Assembly: GCA_025024175.1 (NCBI GenBank)
Contig: QCXZ01000041.1
Coordinates: 34,653,786 to 34,717,785, forward strand
Direction: 5' to 3'
DNA from: Rhyzopertha dominica
Taxonomy: Eukaryota > Arthropoda > Insecta > Coleoptera > Bostrichidae
Length of the DNA stretch: 64,000 nucleotides
The notes under the pieces were generated by a model. That model ran no database searches, was not told where the DNA came from, and worked only from the letters and a program-made list of their open reading frames with translations. Below, piece by piece: positions 48,078 through 58,030 of this stretch (positions within the stretch are counted from its first letter, which is position 1; every line of letters begins with the position of its first letter). The position numbers and the translations under genes are program-made.

Positions 48078-50060
48078 CTAAATTCTAATCTTCTTTTTCC
48101 TTAGGGGAAGTTGTTCTAGGTCTTCCATTGAAGAGTCGAACTGAGTGATCATTGACGATCGCGGTGATGTCTTCATTCTGCTTTCATGTGTGGGCTGTGC
48201 TTCGCCGATTTCCTGGAACTCGTACGATCCACGATGACTAGCTGTATTTGTGATGTTGATGCAAAGGCCACATTTTCCTAGGTCGATGGCTCTTCTTATG
48301 CATGGATTGTACATTCTTTTACAACGTATGCAAGAACATACAAATATTACTAGAGTAACAAATAGTATTACTCCTAGTAATAATGTGTACCATTTGGTGT
48401 GCTGAACGATGAAGGGTTGATTGATGTTATTCTGGAGTACCTCGTCGAATTGTTCCAGTTTGTGTTGGGCAGAACGCAGATCGTTGAGATTAATGTTTGA
48501 CAAGCGGATCCTTTCCATTGGTTTGCTTTCAAGGTATTGTTGTTTTTCTAGACAACATTCATCTTCCACTAGGTTGAACGTTGGTACGTAGTTGGTAAAG
48601 TTAGCCGTTATATTGCTGTTTGAGATCAGCATTGTTGTATATGTGTAGCATTTACAACCAGATTTTAATTGGAAAGTTCCCGTGTTGGTTAGTTCGATGT
48701 CGACCGGTGTATAAGAGTCTTCACAAGATATTGTAGCAGTGACTGGTTGGCTTACGATGAATAACCATTGATTAGGTGATAGCGGGTGCCAAATCTCCAG
48801 TTCTGCACTGATTGTCTTGGTTTGACAATCTGAAGGTAGTGATTCCAACTTCTTTAGCCTTAGTTCCGTTTCACACACAGGCTGCTCCTTAACGAGATGA
48901 ACCATGATATTTTCGCAAATGTAGTCGTCATGTAGAATCTTCTTGCACGATGTCAAATCTTTTGATCTTCCATAAAATGTTCTCGATGTGCTCATTAAGA
49001 GGTAAGGATCTTGCGGATCAATATAGGAATATATATTCGAAGTGTTATGGAAAGATACAGGTAATGGAATGAGGTTGTACAATTGATACAGTTCCTTGGT
49101 GACTAAAGGTATGTGAATCGCGTAAATGAGAATTTGATTGATATATACAACTGATAATTCACAAATAGAAAAATATTGGTAAGTATTTTCATTATTATCA
49201 ATCGGAATAGGAAAGTCTGCAGCAGTATTTAATTTGACTTTTGATAATTCTTCTCTTAGATGTTTTGGTGTTATAACTGCTGGATGTAAAATATTTTGTT
49301 TAGCGAATAACATAGATGAAATTATTACATCAAATTTTTCATGTAGTTCAGTAATAATTTGAGTAATCATATTTAAATGATCTTGAATTTTAATATAATA
49401 TGTATGAGCATTAAGCGTTTTAATAGCATTAGAAGAAAAATTATTAAATTTTTCTATATTCTTATTCATTTTAGCTTCATTTTGTTGTAACGATATGACT
49501 GATTCATTGTGACTCCTGATGGCATCTGATAAAATATGAATTTGTTGTTTCATTAATAATTGTACATCATGATTTTGCTGAAGAGTTGCTGTGATTGCTT
49601 CATTATAATATTTAGCGTCTTCTGCATCTGGAATACCAAAAAGCCATTTAAAAGCGTATGATACGCCATCAAATAAACCTCTCTTTTGACGAATTAATGA
49701 ATGACCAGTTAAGTGACAGATTGACTCAAACTTAGTTTTTAATTGGTTAATTTGAATTGTTAATAATTCGATTGTTTCTTTGCAAGTAAATTTATAACCA
49801 CCTTTGGTAATATTATTGTTTGGATGCTGACACAGCATTAAAGATTTCTCAAAGATCTTTTGCACAAATTGCAATTCTTGATCGTAAAAACTAATATTTG
49901 TGTACGTTAATAACGTAAATTTATCATTTGACAGTTTAGCATATCCTATTTGATGATAATATAATCCTGCCTTGGGATTATCGAGTGGTGAGATTTGATA
50001 AGGTAAAGAGTTAGCTTTTGTTCCACAATTTAGTAGGATTGGAAGTAGAAGTAGGAACAT
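48078..50060 (-). CDS. env: Envelope glycoprotein, F-type (errantivirus env)
   Basis: The long frame begins at 50153, but the Met at 50060 is the better start: it opens a hydrophobic signal peptide (MFLLLLPILL) just after a splice acceptor. That gives about 660 residues. Numbered from 50153, a furin-type site RQKR lies at 155-158, followed at once by a GLFDG-type fusion segment. A Gln/Asn-rich helical region is at 185-280, Cys-rich ectodomain segments at 400-535, and a transmembrane helix at about 588-608 (LLLGVILFVTLVIFV). A basic, Cys-containing tail follows. Several NxS/T sites are present. This layout matches baculovirus F-like envelopes of errantiviruses, which mediate membrane fusion. 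The frame is fully open, which is unusual beside a broken gag. Its start overlaps the end of integrase by about 30 bases in the longer reading only. Confidence 0.9.
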   Translation of the reverse strand: MFLLLLPILLNCGTKANSLPYQISPLDNPKAGLYYHQIGYAKLSNDKFTLLTYTNISFYDQELQFVQKIFEKSLMLCQHPNNNITKGGYKFTCKETIELLTIQINQLKTKFESICHLTGHSLIRQKRGLFDGVSYAFKWLFGIPDAEDAKYYNEAITATLQQNHDVQLLMKQQIHILSDAIRSHNESVISLQQNEAKMNKNIEKFNNFSSNAIKTLNAHTYYIKIQDHLNMITQIITELHEKFDVIISSMLFAKQNILHPAVITPKHLREELSKVKLNTAADFPIPIDNNENTYQYFSICELSVVYINQILIYAIHIPLVTKELYQLYNLIPLPVSFHNTSNIYSYIDPQDPYLLMSTSRTFYGRSKDLTSCKKILHDDYICENIMVHLVKEQPVCETELRLKKLESLPSDCQTKTISAELEIWHPLSPNQWLFIVSQPVTATISCEDSYTPVDIELTNTGTFQLKSGCKCYTYTTMLISNSNITANFTNYVPTFNLVEDECCLEKQQYLESKPMERIRLSNINLNDLRSAQHKLEQFDEVLQNNINQPFIVQHTKWYTLLLGVILFVTLVIFVCSCIRCKRMYNPCIRRAIDLGKCGLCINITNTASHRGSYEFQEIGEAQPTHESRMKTSPRSSMITQFDSSMEDLEQLPLRKKKIRI

Positions 50061-50070
50061 TTTTATGTTC

Positions 50071-50100
50071 TCTGTAAAGAAAAAGAAAACTAATTTTAGT
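50071..50100 (-). promoter_or_regulatory. Putative splice acceptor for env mRNA
   Basis: On the minus strand a pyrimidine tract (TTTTCTTTTTCTTTACAG) ends at 50072, eleven bases before the env Met. Errantivirus env is made from a spliced subgenomic RNA, so this is the expected place. The donor near the gag start was not identified. Confidence 0.6.
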
Positions 50101-50127
50101 ATATTTATATACCATAAAATTAAATTT

Positions 50128-51723
50128 TTAATCAGAACTTTCTGATGTATCATTATAGTATGGTTTTAACATATCATGGTGATATGTAGTAACTTTCTTC
50201 GAACTAATTTGCACGTCATAAGTATTATTTTGATGTACTTTAATAATTTGGTAAGGTCCTATAAAGGATGGTGACAATTTCTTGTTTAATCCAGGCTTAA
50301 TAGCTTCATTTTTGACTAGTACATAATCATAGAGTTTATATTTGTTGAACTTAATTTTCTGATCATGATAATTTTTCGCTTTCGCTTTTGCTTTTTCCAA
50401 GTTATTTCTGGCTATCTCAAATGATTGCTGTAACTTTAATTTCAAATCATTTTCATAGTCGTCATATGTATATCTAAAATCAACTTTGTTTGTAAGATTA
50501 CTTGGTATTTCGGCTTTTCTTCCAAAAATTAATTCGAAAGGTGTTAGATTCGTTGCTTTATGAATATGTGTATTATATGTAAACATCGCAAATTTGACAT
50601 ATTCGTCCCAATCATTCTGTTTAGGATTTATGTAATGTTTTAGATATTCTTTTAGAGTATGGTGACTTCTTTCAAGTGCACCATTTGTTTGTGGATGATA
50701 CGGTGTTGACGTTACATGTCTAATTTTAAATATTTGGTTGACATTTTTAATAAGTTTTGAATTAAAGTCTGTTCCTTGATCTGTAAGAATAGATTCTGGA
50801 ATTCCGAATAACATAATAAATTCTACAAGTTCGGAAGCGATAGTTATAGATTCATGATTTGGAATAGCTTTAGCATAAGAATACTTAGTTAAATCGTCTT
50901 GCATGGTCAAAATAAAACGATTTTCTTTTTCAGTTATTGGAAGTGGTCCAACTATATCCAAAGCAAGTCTTTGAAATGGTCGTTCAGACGTTGTCGTAAT
51001 TTGTATTGGTGCTTTTGCTTTACTTGTTCTTTTATTTAATTGACAAGATTTACATTTCTTTATGTATTCCATTGTATCTTCTTTCATATTTTTCCAAAAA
51101 TAATTTTCTTTAAGTCTGTAATATGTTCTTCTAAAACCTGAATGTCCTGAAACAGAGGCTTCATGATTTTCTTGTAATACCTTCTGAATTTCTTCCTTGC
51201 TTTCTGGCGTAATTCTCGGTTTATTTATTAAAGTAAACTGAAATTTTGTATCTTTAAATATATATTTTATCATCAGTTTAAACATGTCTTCTTTTAAATG
51301 AGTATTTTCTTCAATCGGGTTCTTAATATAGAACGTATCACATTTGGTGTCTTTACTAATTGTTGTTTTAAAATTAAGAAGTGTTTGAAATATGTCCTGA
51401 TAATTAGCTTTATCGAAATAATTTAATTTATACATTAGCAAGTACAAGTCGTGTTTACGTCCATTAAGATTAGCTGAATAAGTTATATTTTCGTATAAAT
51501 GATAATTATTGACCTCATTAGATATGTCAAAAATAGCATCAATGTTTTGGAAATAAGGATTAGATTCGTGTAAATCTTTTGAGTATAACAAAACTATTGG
51601 ATTCTTAGTTAACAAATTTTCTTTTAAAATTGGTATATTCGTTGGTTCAGTATTCGTATAATAGAACTTTATAAATTGACTATATATTAACTCTTTATTT
51701 CTGGTTAATAGAATGTATGGCAT
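50128..51723 (-). CDS. pol: Integrase part of pol
   Basis: 531 residues are open. The Met at 51723 is internal, because the reading continues upstream in the same frame to about 51880. An HHCC zinc domain uses His187, His194, Cys224 and Cys227. The DDE core has Asp256 (ALDIVGP), Asp315 (LTDQGTDF) and Glu351 (NGALERSHH), with 35 residues between the last two, as in retroviral integrases. The C-terminal part (PSFIGPYQIIKV) is the GPY/F-type module that ends Gypsy integrases. The frame closes at 50128, shortly before env. Sequence and order are typical of an active element. Confidence 0.95.
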   Translation of the reverse strand: MPYILLTRNKELIYSQFIKFYYTNTEPTNIPILKENLLTKNPIVLLYSKDLHESNPYFQNIDAIFDISNEVNNYHLYENITYSANLNGRKHDLYLLMYKLNYFDKANYQDIFQTLLNFKTTISKDTKCDTFYIKNPIEENTHLKEDMFKLMIKYIFKDTKFQFTLINKPRITPESKEEIQKVLQENHEASVSGHSGFRRTYYRLKENYFWKNMKEDTMEYIKKCKSCQLNKRTSKAKAPIQITTTSERPFQRLALDIVGPLPITEKENRFILTMQDDLTKYSYAKAIPNHESITIASELVEFIMLFGIPESILTDQGTDFNSKLIKNVNQIFKIRHVTSTPYHPQTNGALERSHHTLKEYLKHYINPKQNDWDEYVKFAMFTYNTHIHKATNLTPFELIFGRKAEIPSNLTNKVDFRYTYDDYENDLKLKLQQSFEIARNNLEKAKAKAKNYHDQKIKFNKYKLYDYVLVKNEAIKPGLNKKLSPSFIGPYQIIKVHQNNTYDVQISSKKVTTYHHDMLKPYYNDTSESSD

Positions 51724-52125
51724 TGTTTGATGGTCATTATTTTTTTCAATTGGATTTCGTGATAGAAAATCTGCATTTGCATTCTGACTTCCTGGTTTAT
51801 ATTGGATTTCATATTCGTATTCCTCTAGACGTAGTCTCCATCGTAATAATCTGCTTGAAGGATTTTTTACAATTCATTAGCCAAATTAGTGGTTTGTGAT
51901 CACTAAGAATTTTGAATTTTCTTCCATACAAATATGGTCTGAAATGTTCAACACCCCATACAATTGCTAATAATTCTTTTTCAATTGTGGCATAATTATT
52001 TTCTGCATTTAAAGTTCTAGAAGCATAAGCAATTGGCAAATCTTTATTAATTTCTCCTTGTGACAATATAGCTCCTATTGCATACCCTGAAGCGTCAGTT
52101 GTGAGTAAAAAATTCTTTTGTAAAG
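51700..52125 (-). pseudogene. pol: RNase H part of pol, out of frame at both ends
   Basis: The middle frame (52066-51809) holds the RNase H core: [15 protein letters not shown] with its catalytic Glu and [11 protein letters not shown] with its catalytic Asp; the first Asp lies in [10 protein letters not shown] just upstream. The upstream RT frame ends at 52095 because a T run there has six T instead of the five needed. Downstream, one extra base near 51890 (in AATTGTAAAAAATCC) throws the reading out before the [15 protein letters not shown] tether into integrase. Correct frame on both sides shows these are single-base events, possibly homopolymer errors of the assembly. Confidence 0.85.
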
Positions 52126-55100
52126 TCTGGAAAACTTAGTATCGGAGGATTTGTCAAGACCTCTTTAAAGAATTCAAACGATTTTTGGTGTTCTTCGTTC
52201 CATATAAATTTTGCATCTTTCTTTAGTAAAGAATTTAATGGTTTTGCGTGTTTAGCAAAATTCTCAATAAATCTTCTATAATATCCGACAAGACCTAAAA
52301 ATTCTCTTACTTTCTTAGCGTTTGTGGGTTGCTTAAATTCTTTTACAGCTTCAACTTTACTAGGGTTTGGTAGAACTCCTTTTTCACTTATTACGTGACC
52401 TAAATAAACAGTTTCTTTTCTCAAAAATTCGCATTTATCAGGCTGAAGAGCTAAATTATTTTGTTTTAGTCGGTCAAAAACGCGTATAAGTCTTTCATTG
52501 TGTTCTGACAATGAAGAACCATAAATTACAATATCGTCGATATATATAAAACATTGATTACCTTGCAGACCTGTCAAAGCCATATTCATTGCTCTTTGGA
52601 AAGTACTCGGTGCATTTTTCAAACCGAAGGGCATACGAGTAAATTCGTATTTTGCAGTTGATGTAGAAAATGCTGTTTTATATTGATCATTTTCTTTCAC
52701 ATTTATTTGGTGAAATCCTGAGGCTAAGTCTAACGTAGTGAAATATTTCGCGTTACCCAATTGATCTAAAATTTCTTCTATGTTTGGTATTGGAAAAGTG
52801 TCTCCTATCGTTTTTGCATTGAGTTTACGATAGTCTACTACAACTCTCCATTTAATTTCTCCTGAAGCATCTAATTTCTTTTTAACAATCCACAATGGAC
52901 TATTATAGGGCGATACAGAAGGTTTTATAATTCCTTGCTGTAACATTTTCTCAGTTTGCCTTTTTATTTCATCTTTGTGAACTTCTGGAAATCTATAAAT
53001 TTTGCTATGTACTGGAATTGAATCAGTTAATTTTATTTCATGTTCTAATATTTTTGTAGCTTCCAATTGTTCTCCTGGAAGGTGAAATATTGTATGATAA
53101 GTTTCACAAATTTTTAAAATTTGTCCTGCTTCTTCAGGATTTAAGTGCTCCAAACGTAATTTAGATCTTAATAAATTAATTCGTTGTTGTTTTGATACTT
53201 CACTTTCTTTGTGAAATGAATAGATTGATAAATTGCCGTCATCAATTTCATCTAGAGTTAAACTAATTTGTTTCAACTCGTAGTGGTCATTAGTAGTATT
53301 AATAATTGTAGTAACAGCCTTTTTGTTATTTACAGAAACGATTGCTTTAGCTAAATATATTCCTGGAGGTAGTTCTATTTCTGGTATTATTCCTTCTTTA
53401 ACATCGTTGAGGATACCAATTTCAATTACGCTTTCAGTTCTAGGCTTTAAAAGAATACTCACTTGAGTTTCCATAGCATTGTAATATAAAGGTAATATAA
53501 CTTTCTGTTTTCGTAAAGTAATTTCCGACTTTTCATAATCGATCAGACATTGCTGATTCATAAATAAATCATTTCCAAGTATTCCATCGAATGGAATCGA
53601 ATTATTATCTTCAGCTATGTGGAATTCTAAATCAAAACTTTCATTATTATACAAAAATGTTAAGGTAGCCATACCTTGAGTCCGTAGTTTAGAATTTGCA
53701 TTGAATCCGTTAAATGTTACAAACGTTTCATTATTACTTTTATATGACTTTAACCGTTTTAGTTTACCTGGTTTTATAATAGATTCTGAGGCGCCGGTGT
53801 CTACAAGAAAGTTAAATTCAATACTTTCTGACACAATTTTTATGAATGGCATTTGAAACTCATTTTGAAAAGCCATGAGACATGAATGACACGTATTATT
53901 AAAATTAAAAGAAGAAGATGGCTCATCTATGTCCACTTCGTTTTTATTAAACTTCAAATCATAATATTCACAAAAATCACAATATTCGGGATTGTTTTCG
54001 TCCATATGGTCATTTACTTGACTCAAATAATTATCCACTTCGGAATTGACAAAAGAAGAAAGATCCGAAGGGCTGATTTCGGAAATGGGAATTTCAGGAA
54101 TGTCCGAAATATTTAATAAAGAATTATCTAACTCTTCATTAGATAATTGGTTACCCTCGTCCCAGACGTCTCCAGAACAAGATGTACCGATCCCAGATGG
54201 CTTTCCTGATTGCACATCGGGAGTGATCTCCGATTTATTTAAAGTGGTGGGCCCAAATGGAGAATCGTTAAGAATGATGGTACCATTATTTAAATATACA
54301 TTATACATTTCTTGAATCGATTCATAATGTAATTCTGGACTTTTAAACAAATTATTTTCATGAATCCCGTGGACACTGCATAATGGATCAGGCAATCTAT
54401 GATAATAGAATATTGGAGGCCTGTCATAAACATAAAAATTAGGATTATGTAAGTGTGGATAATAAGACGAACTCCCAAGATTCGTATAAGACGGATTTGT
54501 ATCAAAATTAAAAGAATCCGTGTTAGAAGAATACGTGTTTCGAGGAATATTAAAATAATTATATGCGTCTAAACAGATCGCTTCATTTAAGGGAAAAGAT
54601 TCCTCGATAAGAGCTTCAGCTTGATTTTTATAATTTCCAAAAGTTGCCGGAGATGATGAATTACTAGCTTTATTAAAATCCTCTGGCATGGGAATATTTT
54701 CAAAATCATCATCTTCTACGTCCATAATTCGGCAAATATCTACAATGTGCTTTGTACTGGCGCTACCACAAAAAGGACTCATAGTAACAATATTTAAATT
54801 ACCAGGTTTTGGATTCAATGGCTCAGAAGAGGTTTGTGAAGTTGGCATTTGTCCAACTTTAGTTTGCTTATTTATTCTTTTGTAACACTCATTAATTAAA
54901 TGACCTCTTTTCTTGCAATAAGAACAAGTTTTTACTTGTTGATTACTAGTATTATTTGCATAAGAATAATTCATACGTGAATTATTTGAATTAGATACAT
55001 GATTAATTCTTTTAGAATTTGAAAAGGTACGCTTTGCGTAGCAATTTTTCGTTAAGTGTCCTAACTTATTGCAATTTTGACACTTAATAACCTGTTTAGG

Positions 55101-55286
55101 TTTAGAATAATTTTTATTTAGATTTAGTGCTCTTTCTTCCTCCATTGCAGCATTTAAAGCTTCATTTAGATTTTTCAGCAATTTTACTCTTAAAAATCTT
55201 GATATTTCAGGCTGTGAATGATAGATAAATCTTTGTAAAGCGAGTTCTTTTATCATCACGATTCTACCTGTACGTTTCACTTTCAT
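52095..55286 (-). CDS. pol: Gag C-terminus, protease and reverse transcriptase in one frame
   Basis: 1063 residues are open. Two CCHC zinc knuckles (Cys69-Cys72-His77-Cys82 and Cys121-Cys124-His129-Cys134) end gag. A long acidic, Ser/Asn-rich linker follows (about 145-480) with two extra CxxC pairs at 436/439 and 466/469. The aspartic protease has DTGA at 496-499 and ILGNDLF at 569-575. RT spans about 745-1000, with the catalytic LDLASGF at 852-858 and YIDD at 915-918, then [10 protein letters not shown]. The frame ends at a one-base shift before RNase H. In most errantiviruses gag and pol are separated by a frameshift; here they are fused through the linker. The true start lies upstream in gag, so the Met at 55286 is not a start. 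Confidence 0.92.
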   Translation of the reverse strand: MKVKRTGRIVMIKELALQRFIYHSQPEISRFLRVKLLKNLNEALNAAMEEERALNLNKNYSKPKQVIKCQNCNKLGHLTKNCYAKRTFSNSKRINHVSNSNNSRMNYSYANNTSNQQVKTCSYCKKRGHLINECYKRINKQTKVGQMPTSQTSSEPLNPKPGNLNIVTMSPFCGSASTKHIVDICRIMDVEDDDFENIPMPEDFNKASNSSSPATFGNYKNQAEALIEESFPLNEAICLDAYNYFNIPRNTYSSNTDSFNFDTNPSYTNLGSSSYYPHLHNPNFYVYDRPPIFYYHRLPDPLCSVHGIHENNLFKSPELHYESIQEMYNVYLNNGTIILNDSPFGPTTLNKSEITPDVQSGKPSGIGTSCSGDVWDEGNQLSNEELDNSLLNISDIPEIPISEISPSDLSSFVNSEVDNYLSQVNDHMDENNPEYCDFCEYYDLKFNKNEVDIDEPSSSFNFNNTCHSCLMAFQNEFQMPFIKIVSESIEFNFLVDTGASESIIKPGKLKRLKSYKSNNETFVTFNGFNANSKLRTQGMATLTFLYNNESFDLEFHIAEDNNSIPFDGILGNDLFMNQQCLIDYEKSEITLRKQKVILPLYYNAMETQVSILLKPRTESVIEIGILNDVKEGIIPEIELPPGIYLAKAIVSVNNKKAVTTIINTTNDHYELKQISLTLDEIDDGNLSIYSFHKESEVSKQQRINLLRSKLRLEHLNPEEAGQILKICETYHTIFHLPGEQLEATKILEHEIKLTDSIPVHSKIYRFPEVHKDEIKRQTEKMLQQGIIKPSVSPYNSPLWIVKKKLDASGEIKWRVVVDYRKLNAKTIGDTFPIPNIEEILDQLGNAKYFTTLDLASGFHQINVKENDQYKTAFSTSTAKYEFTRMPFGLKNAPSTFQRAMNMALTGLQGNQCFIYIDDIVIYGSSLSEHNERLIRVFDRLKQNNLALQPDKCEFLRKETVYLGHVISEKGVLPNPSKVEAVKEFKQPTNAKKVREFLGLVGYYRRFIENFAKHAKPLNSLLKKDAKFIWNEEHQKSFEFFKEVLTNPPILSFPDFTKEFFTHN

Positions 55287-55725
55287 CGGTAATTTCTACC
55301 GTGTTTAACAATCAGAGTAGTTAAATTATCGAATTTTATTATAAAATCGTAAACGCTTTTCGTCTCTACTTTGAGTAAGAGTTATTTAATTCTTGCATTA
55401 ATTGAACATAATGTTCTGGTCAGAATATAATTGTTTTAATAAATATTCCAATTCATTCCAAGAGTCAAATCCTTGTCTCTTAACTGTGCTTTAGCATTTC
55501 CCGTTAATTTTGACACAATAAATGCCATTAATGCAGGCTTTTGGGTATTCGTGTGCGAGGCTATTGGCATTATTACAATTGCCTAAAAATTCATGCAACT
55601 CCTGTCTATTGCCATCAAAAGTTTTTGGAATCAGTGAACAAAGAAAACTTAATTTATATTGAGTGTCTTCGCTAGATATACTTAAAATTTTCGAGTGCGT
55701 TACGTGTAGATGTTTCTGCTTCCAT
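55287..55725 (-). pseudogene. gag: Gag 5' part, broken
   Basis: The Met at 55725 opens MEAETSTRNALENFK. One base further the frame must change to read SSEDTQYKLSFLCSLIPKTF and DGNRQELHEFLGNCNNA, which resembles the start of errantivirus capsid (a short helix, then xFxGxxxxLxxFLxxC). It stops again after KINGK near 55490, and GFDSWNELEYLLKQ continues in a third frame. At least three disruptions separate this from the zinc knuckles at 55080. Without a functional capsid the copy could only move in trans. Confidence 0.7.
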
Positions 55726-56144
55726 TATGGTTGCAAATAAGTAAAAAATAAATTTAAATTTGAATAAAAGTATAAAATGTATAAGTATAAATTAGAGATT
55801 TAAAATATTAGCGATTTAAAATATTAGAGATTTAAAAGTATTTTATATTATTTAGGGTTTAAATGTTCACCCAAATAACTAAATACCCAAATAACTAATT
55901 AATTAATTAATCCCAATAGTTACACTAACTACCAATATAATATATAACTATATTTTGAACAAAGCAAAAAATATAGCGATTTCACCAAGGTAACTTGTAT
56001 CAAAGGGAGACAAGAGGGACTTACAGTTTTGAGCAATTTCTCTTCCCGATGTAGGTTGGATGGATACCCACTGGTTGACTTGGTTTTGCAGACGTTGATT
56101 TCTTCAAACTTCTGTTCTTCTGGTCACCTGATGGATATCCTACT
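55726..56144 (-). other. Leader of the errantivirus-like element
   Basis: Untranslated sequence between primer site and gag, AT-rich, with repeated GATTTAAAATATTA phrases at 55795-55830 and CCAAATAACTAA at 55872-55897. It would contain the env splice donor and packaging signals, but I cannot point to them. Confidence 0.5.
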
Positions 56145-56154
56145 GACTGCGCCA
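56145..56154 (-). other. Primer binding site, tRNA-Ser type
   Basis: On the minus strand TGGCGCAGTC lies six bases inside the 5' LTR. It is complementary to the 3' end of a tRNA ending ...GACTGCG plus CCA, as insect tRNA-Ser does. The six-base offset from the LTR is larger than in most Gypsy elements. Confidence 0.7.
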
Positions 56155-56160
56155 AAATGA

Positions 56161-56572
56161 TGTTGGGAGACTCGGGAGAAAAACGCTGCTTGCTTCTACT
56201 GCTGGTTTATTACACAAACTGTAAGACTCACCTAACAAGTCTGGTTGCTCTACAAAATCTGTGCGCTTAATAGTAAAATTTGGACATAAATTTAGTCTTA
56301 TCAGAACACTTGCAAGAATTCGGTAATAAAATGATAACAGTTACAAGTGTTCTTTTACATAGACTTTTGCTAGTTTGTACTGGTAAGGGTAGCTCGTTAG
56401 TGAGCTCCTAGAAGGTCTTACATTTATAGTTCTTAAAACAGAATCATAAAAGTGATAAGCAAACACGTGTTCGTGGATGATGCAACCGTACATGTTAAAA
56501 TGACCTTCGTTGATAACTAGAATTTGGAAACATCTGTACTATGATTAATATACTAAATTGTAGTATACAACA
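56161..56572 (-). repeat. 5' LTR of the errantivirus-like element
   Basis: 412 bp; it drives transcription leftward. About 98.5% identical to the 3' LTR by eye. Confidence 0.95.
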
Positions 56573-57426
56573 ATGTCGATGATTGAACCACACAGCTAAA
56601 TGTCAAATTGTGGAAAAGGTTGTACAAAAGTGAGGTTAGGTTGCGGTTCCAGTTAGCTGGGAATGACACATTTTAAATTAAAATTAATTTCTTTTTAATT
56701 GACCGTTAAAATAAATTTTATTGACAGCAGTTTCTATCTATCAATATGAATGCAAAAAACATTAATGATATTAAGTATTCATAAACTGCAATTTATTTTA
56801 TTAAACCTGCAAATGTCGTAACTTTAGACACCAGAAATAAGCGTATCAATCTTGAAAGACATAGGATTTCGCTTTCATGGATGACTCGATGCCAAATTTT
56901 CTTGATCACACTACATTAGAAGTTTTTCTGATCATTAGATTTTGTTGAGCAGGCAGAGACAAATTTAAATCGATTTTCTTCAAATAGTATACCTTTTTAA
57001 CACTAAATCCTCTAATTTCTAAGAAAATGTCAATATGTTTTATAATTATTATTCCACAAAAAAACTATTGCAAAGGCAAAATATTGTAAAAGCTTATCTA
57101 AAATGGGGTAAAATTATACTTCAAGTCAAATTCCACTCAATTTAATACAAAATAAAAAGCAGTAAAAGCAAAACGCTTTCGGTCTTTTTAAGTAGGACCA
57201 CCTTTTTCCACTGATCATTTCGTTCTAATATAGAAGCTTCTTGAGCGCCGACTATGATTTACTTAAATTCTAAATATCATGTATTATTTGGATTGGTTAG
57301 ATGTACCACTGTACGAAAATTTGAAAGAAAGAACAGCAGAAAAAAAACAAAAAAAAAAACTAACTAAGAAAGGCACACCACTTGGTAAGGAGACAAAATT
57401 CTTTAAAGTAAGTTGCTTTTTTTCAA
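56573..57426. other. Intergenic sequence left of the gap
   Basis: At 57172-57210 the minus strand has GGTGGTCCTACTT...AGACCGAAAGCG, a PLE-tail-like phrase (a GGTCC/GACC stem and a CGAAA box). The plus frame at 57279 (MYYLDWLDVPLYENLKERTA, then a lysine-rich stretch) runs into the gap and cannot be judged. No left terminus of the DNA-virus fossil is visible, so it lies in or beyond the gap, or is lost. Confidence 0.4.
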
Positions 57427-57526
57427 NNNNNNNNNNNNNNNNNNNNNNNNNNNNNNNNNNNNNNNNNNNNNNNNNNNNNNNNNNNNNNNNNNNNNNNNNN
57501 NNNNNNNNNNNNNNNNNNNNNNNNNN
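57427..57526. other. Assembly gap of 100 N
   Basis: Exactly 100 N, a usual placeholder for a gap of unknown size. It cuts the major capsid gene of the fossil. Confidence 0.98.
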
Positions 57527-57796
57527 TTAATTCGTAGCGAATTTCCTCAAACATGAAAGCAGCACAGTTGTTGGTAAGTTAATTGTATTCACGCCGCAGC
57601 ATCATTCATCTGTCAAAGTTCTTCAAGTACAAGAAACTTTCTGACGGTAACAAAACCAAGTCTTGATGATGAACACAGATTTGGATGGTGTCACTTGGAT
57701 TGTATGACTCTATATACGGCGAATACGTATGATACTCCTTTTGATTATTGTCTCGTCAAAGCGAGGAAGCTCTGTGATGTCCAGTAGATAGTTCAT
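57527..57796 (-). pseudogene. Major capsid protein (hexon-like), N-terminal fragment
   Basis: From a Met at 57796 the minus strand reads MNYLLDITELPRFDETIIKR. It then needs another frame for YSPYIESYNPSDTIQICV and LVLLPSESFLYLKN, and after further disruption gives AAFMFEEIRYEL against the gap edge. This order (SYNxxDxIxI...QD...LPSESxLxxxG...FxFEEIRYELN) is how I remember the N-terminus of the double jelly-roll capsid proteins of adintovirus/Polinton elements in insects. At least two frameshifts and a stop occur in 270 bases. The rest, over 80% of the gene, is missing behind the N run. The identity rests on remembered family patterns and gene order. Confidence 0.5.
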
Positions 57797-58030
57797 TTTT
57801 TGAAAGTACCGTTAGTCCCAACGATTTCAAGAACTGTCTATTTTCCTTCGTTAAACGCCTTGGTGCAGCTCGTTTCAATCTGCTTGTTGAGTTGCACACC
57901 TAAGTCACACTAATCGGTGTAGTCGTCTTTGGTGTATATTTATTAAAAAGCATGACTCTTCTTTATCTCTGACTCTGTTAAAGTCAAACAGCTTACTAAC
58001 ATGATGGTTGTGACAAAACCTTATAACACA
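57797..58030 (-). other. Spacer between capsid genes
   Basis: Short segment between the penton-like stop and the capsid start. Stray codons such as VQLNKQIETSCTKAFNE occur in an interrupted frame and might be a small lost gene. Confidence 0.3.

Larger units (their letters stand above)
47565..56572 (-). mobile_element. Errantivirus-like LTR retroelement, gag-pol-env
   Basis: Complete from LTR to LTR (9.0 kb), transcribed right to left. The LTRs begin TGTTG and end CAACA on either strand and are flanked by the 4-bp repeat ATGT (47561-47564 and 56573-56576), the target duplication. The order is LTR, tRNA-Ser-type primer site, gag, protease, RT, RNase H, integrase, env, polypurine tract, LTR. 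An F-type envelope with this pol type is the hallmark of insect errantiviruses (Metaviridae). The near-identical LTRs and open env and integrase imply a recent insertion. The gag 5' part and two points in pol are shifted, so this copy as assembled is not functional. Confidence 0.95.

Noticed and set aside
53886..54885. Plus-strand frames inside the gag-pol linker
   Set aside because: Shadows of the acidic, Asn-rich linker on the opposite strand.
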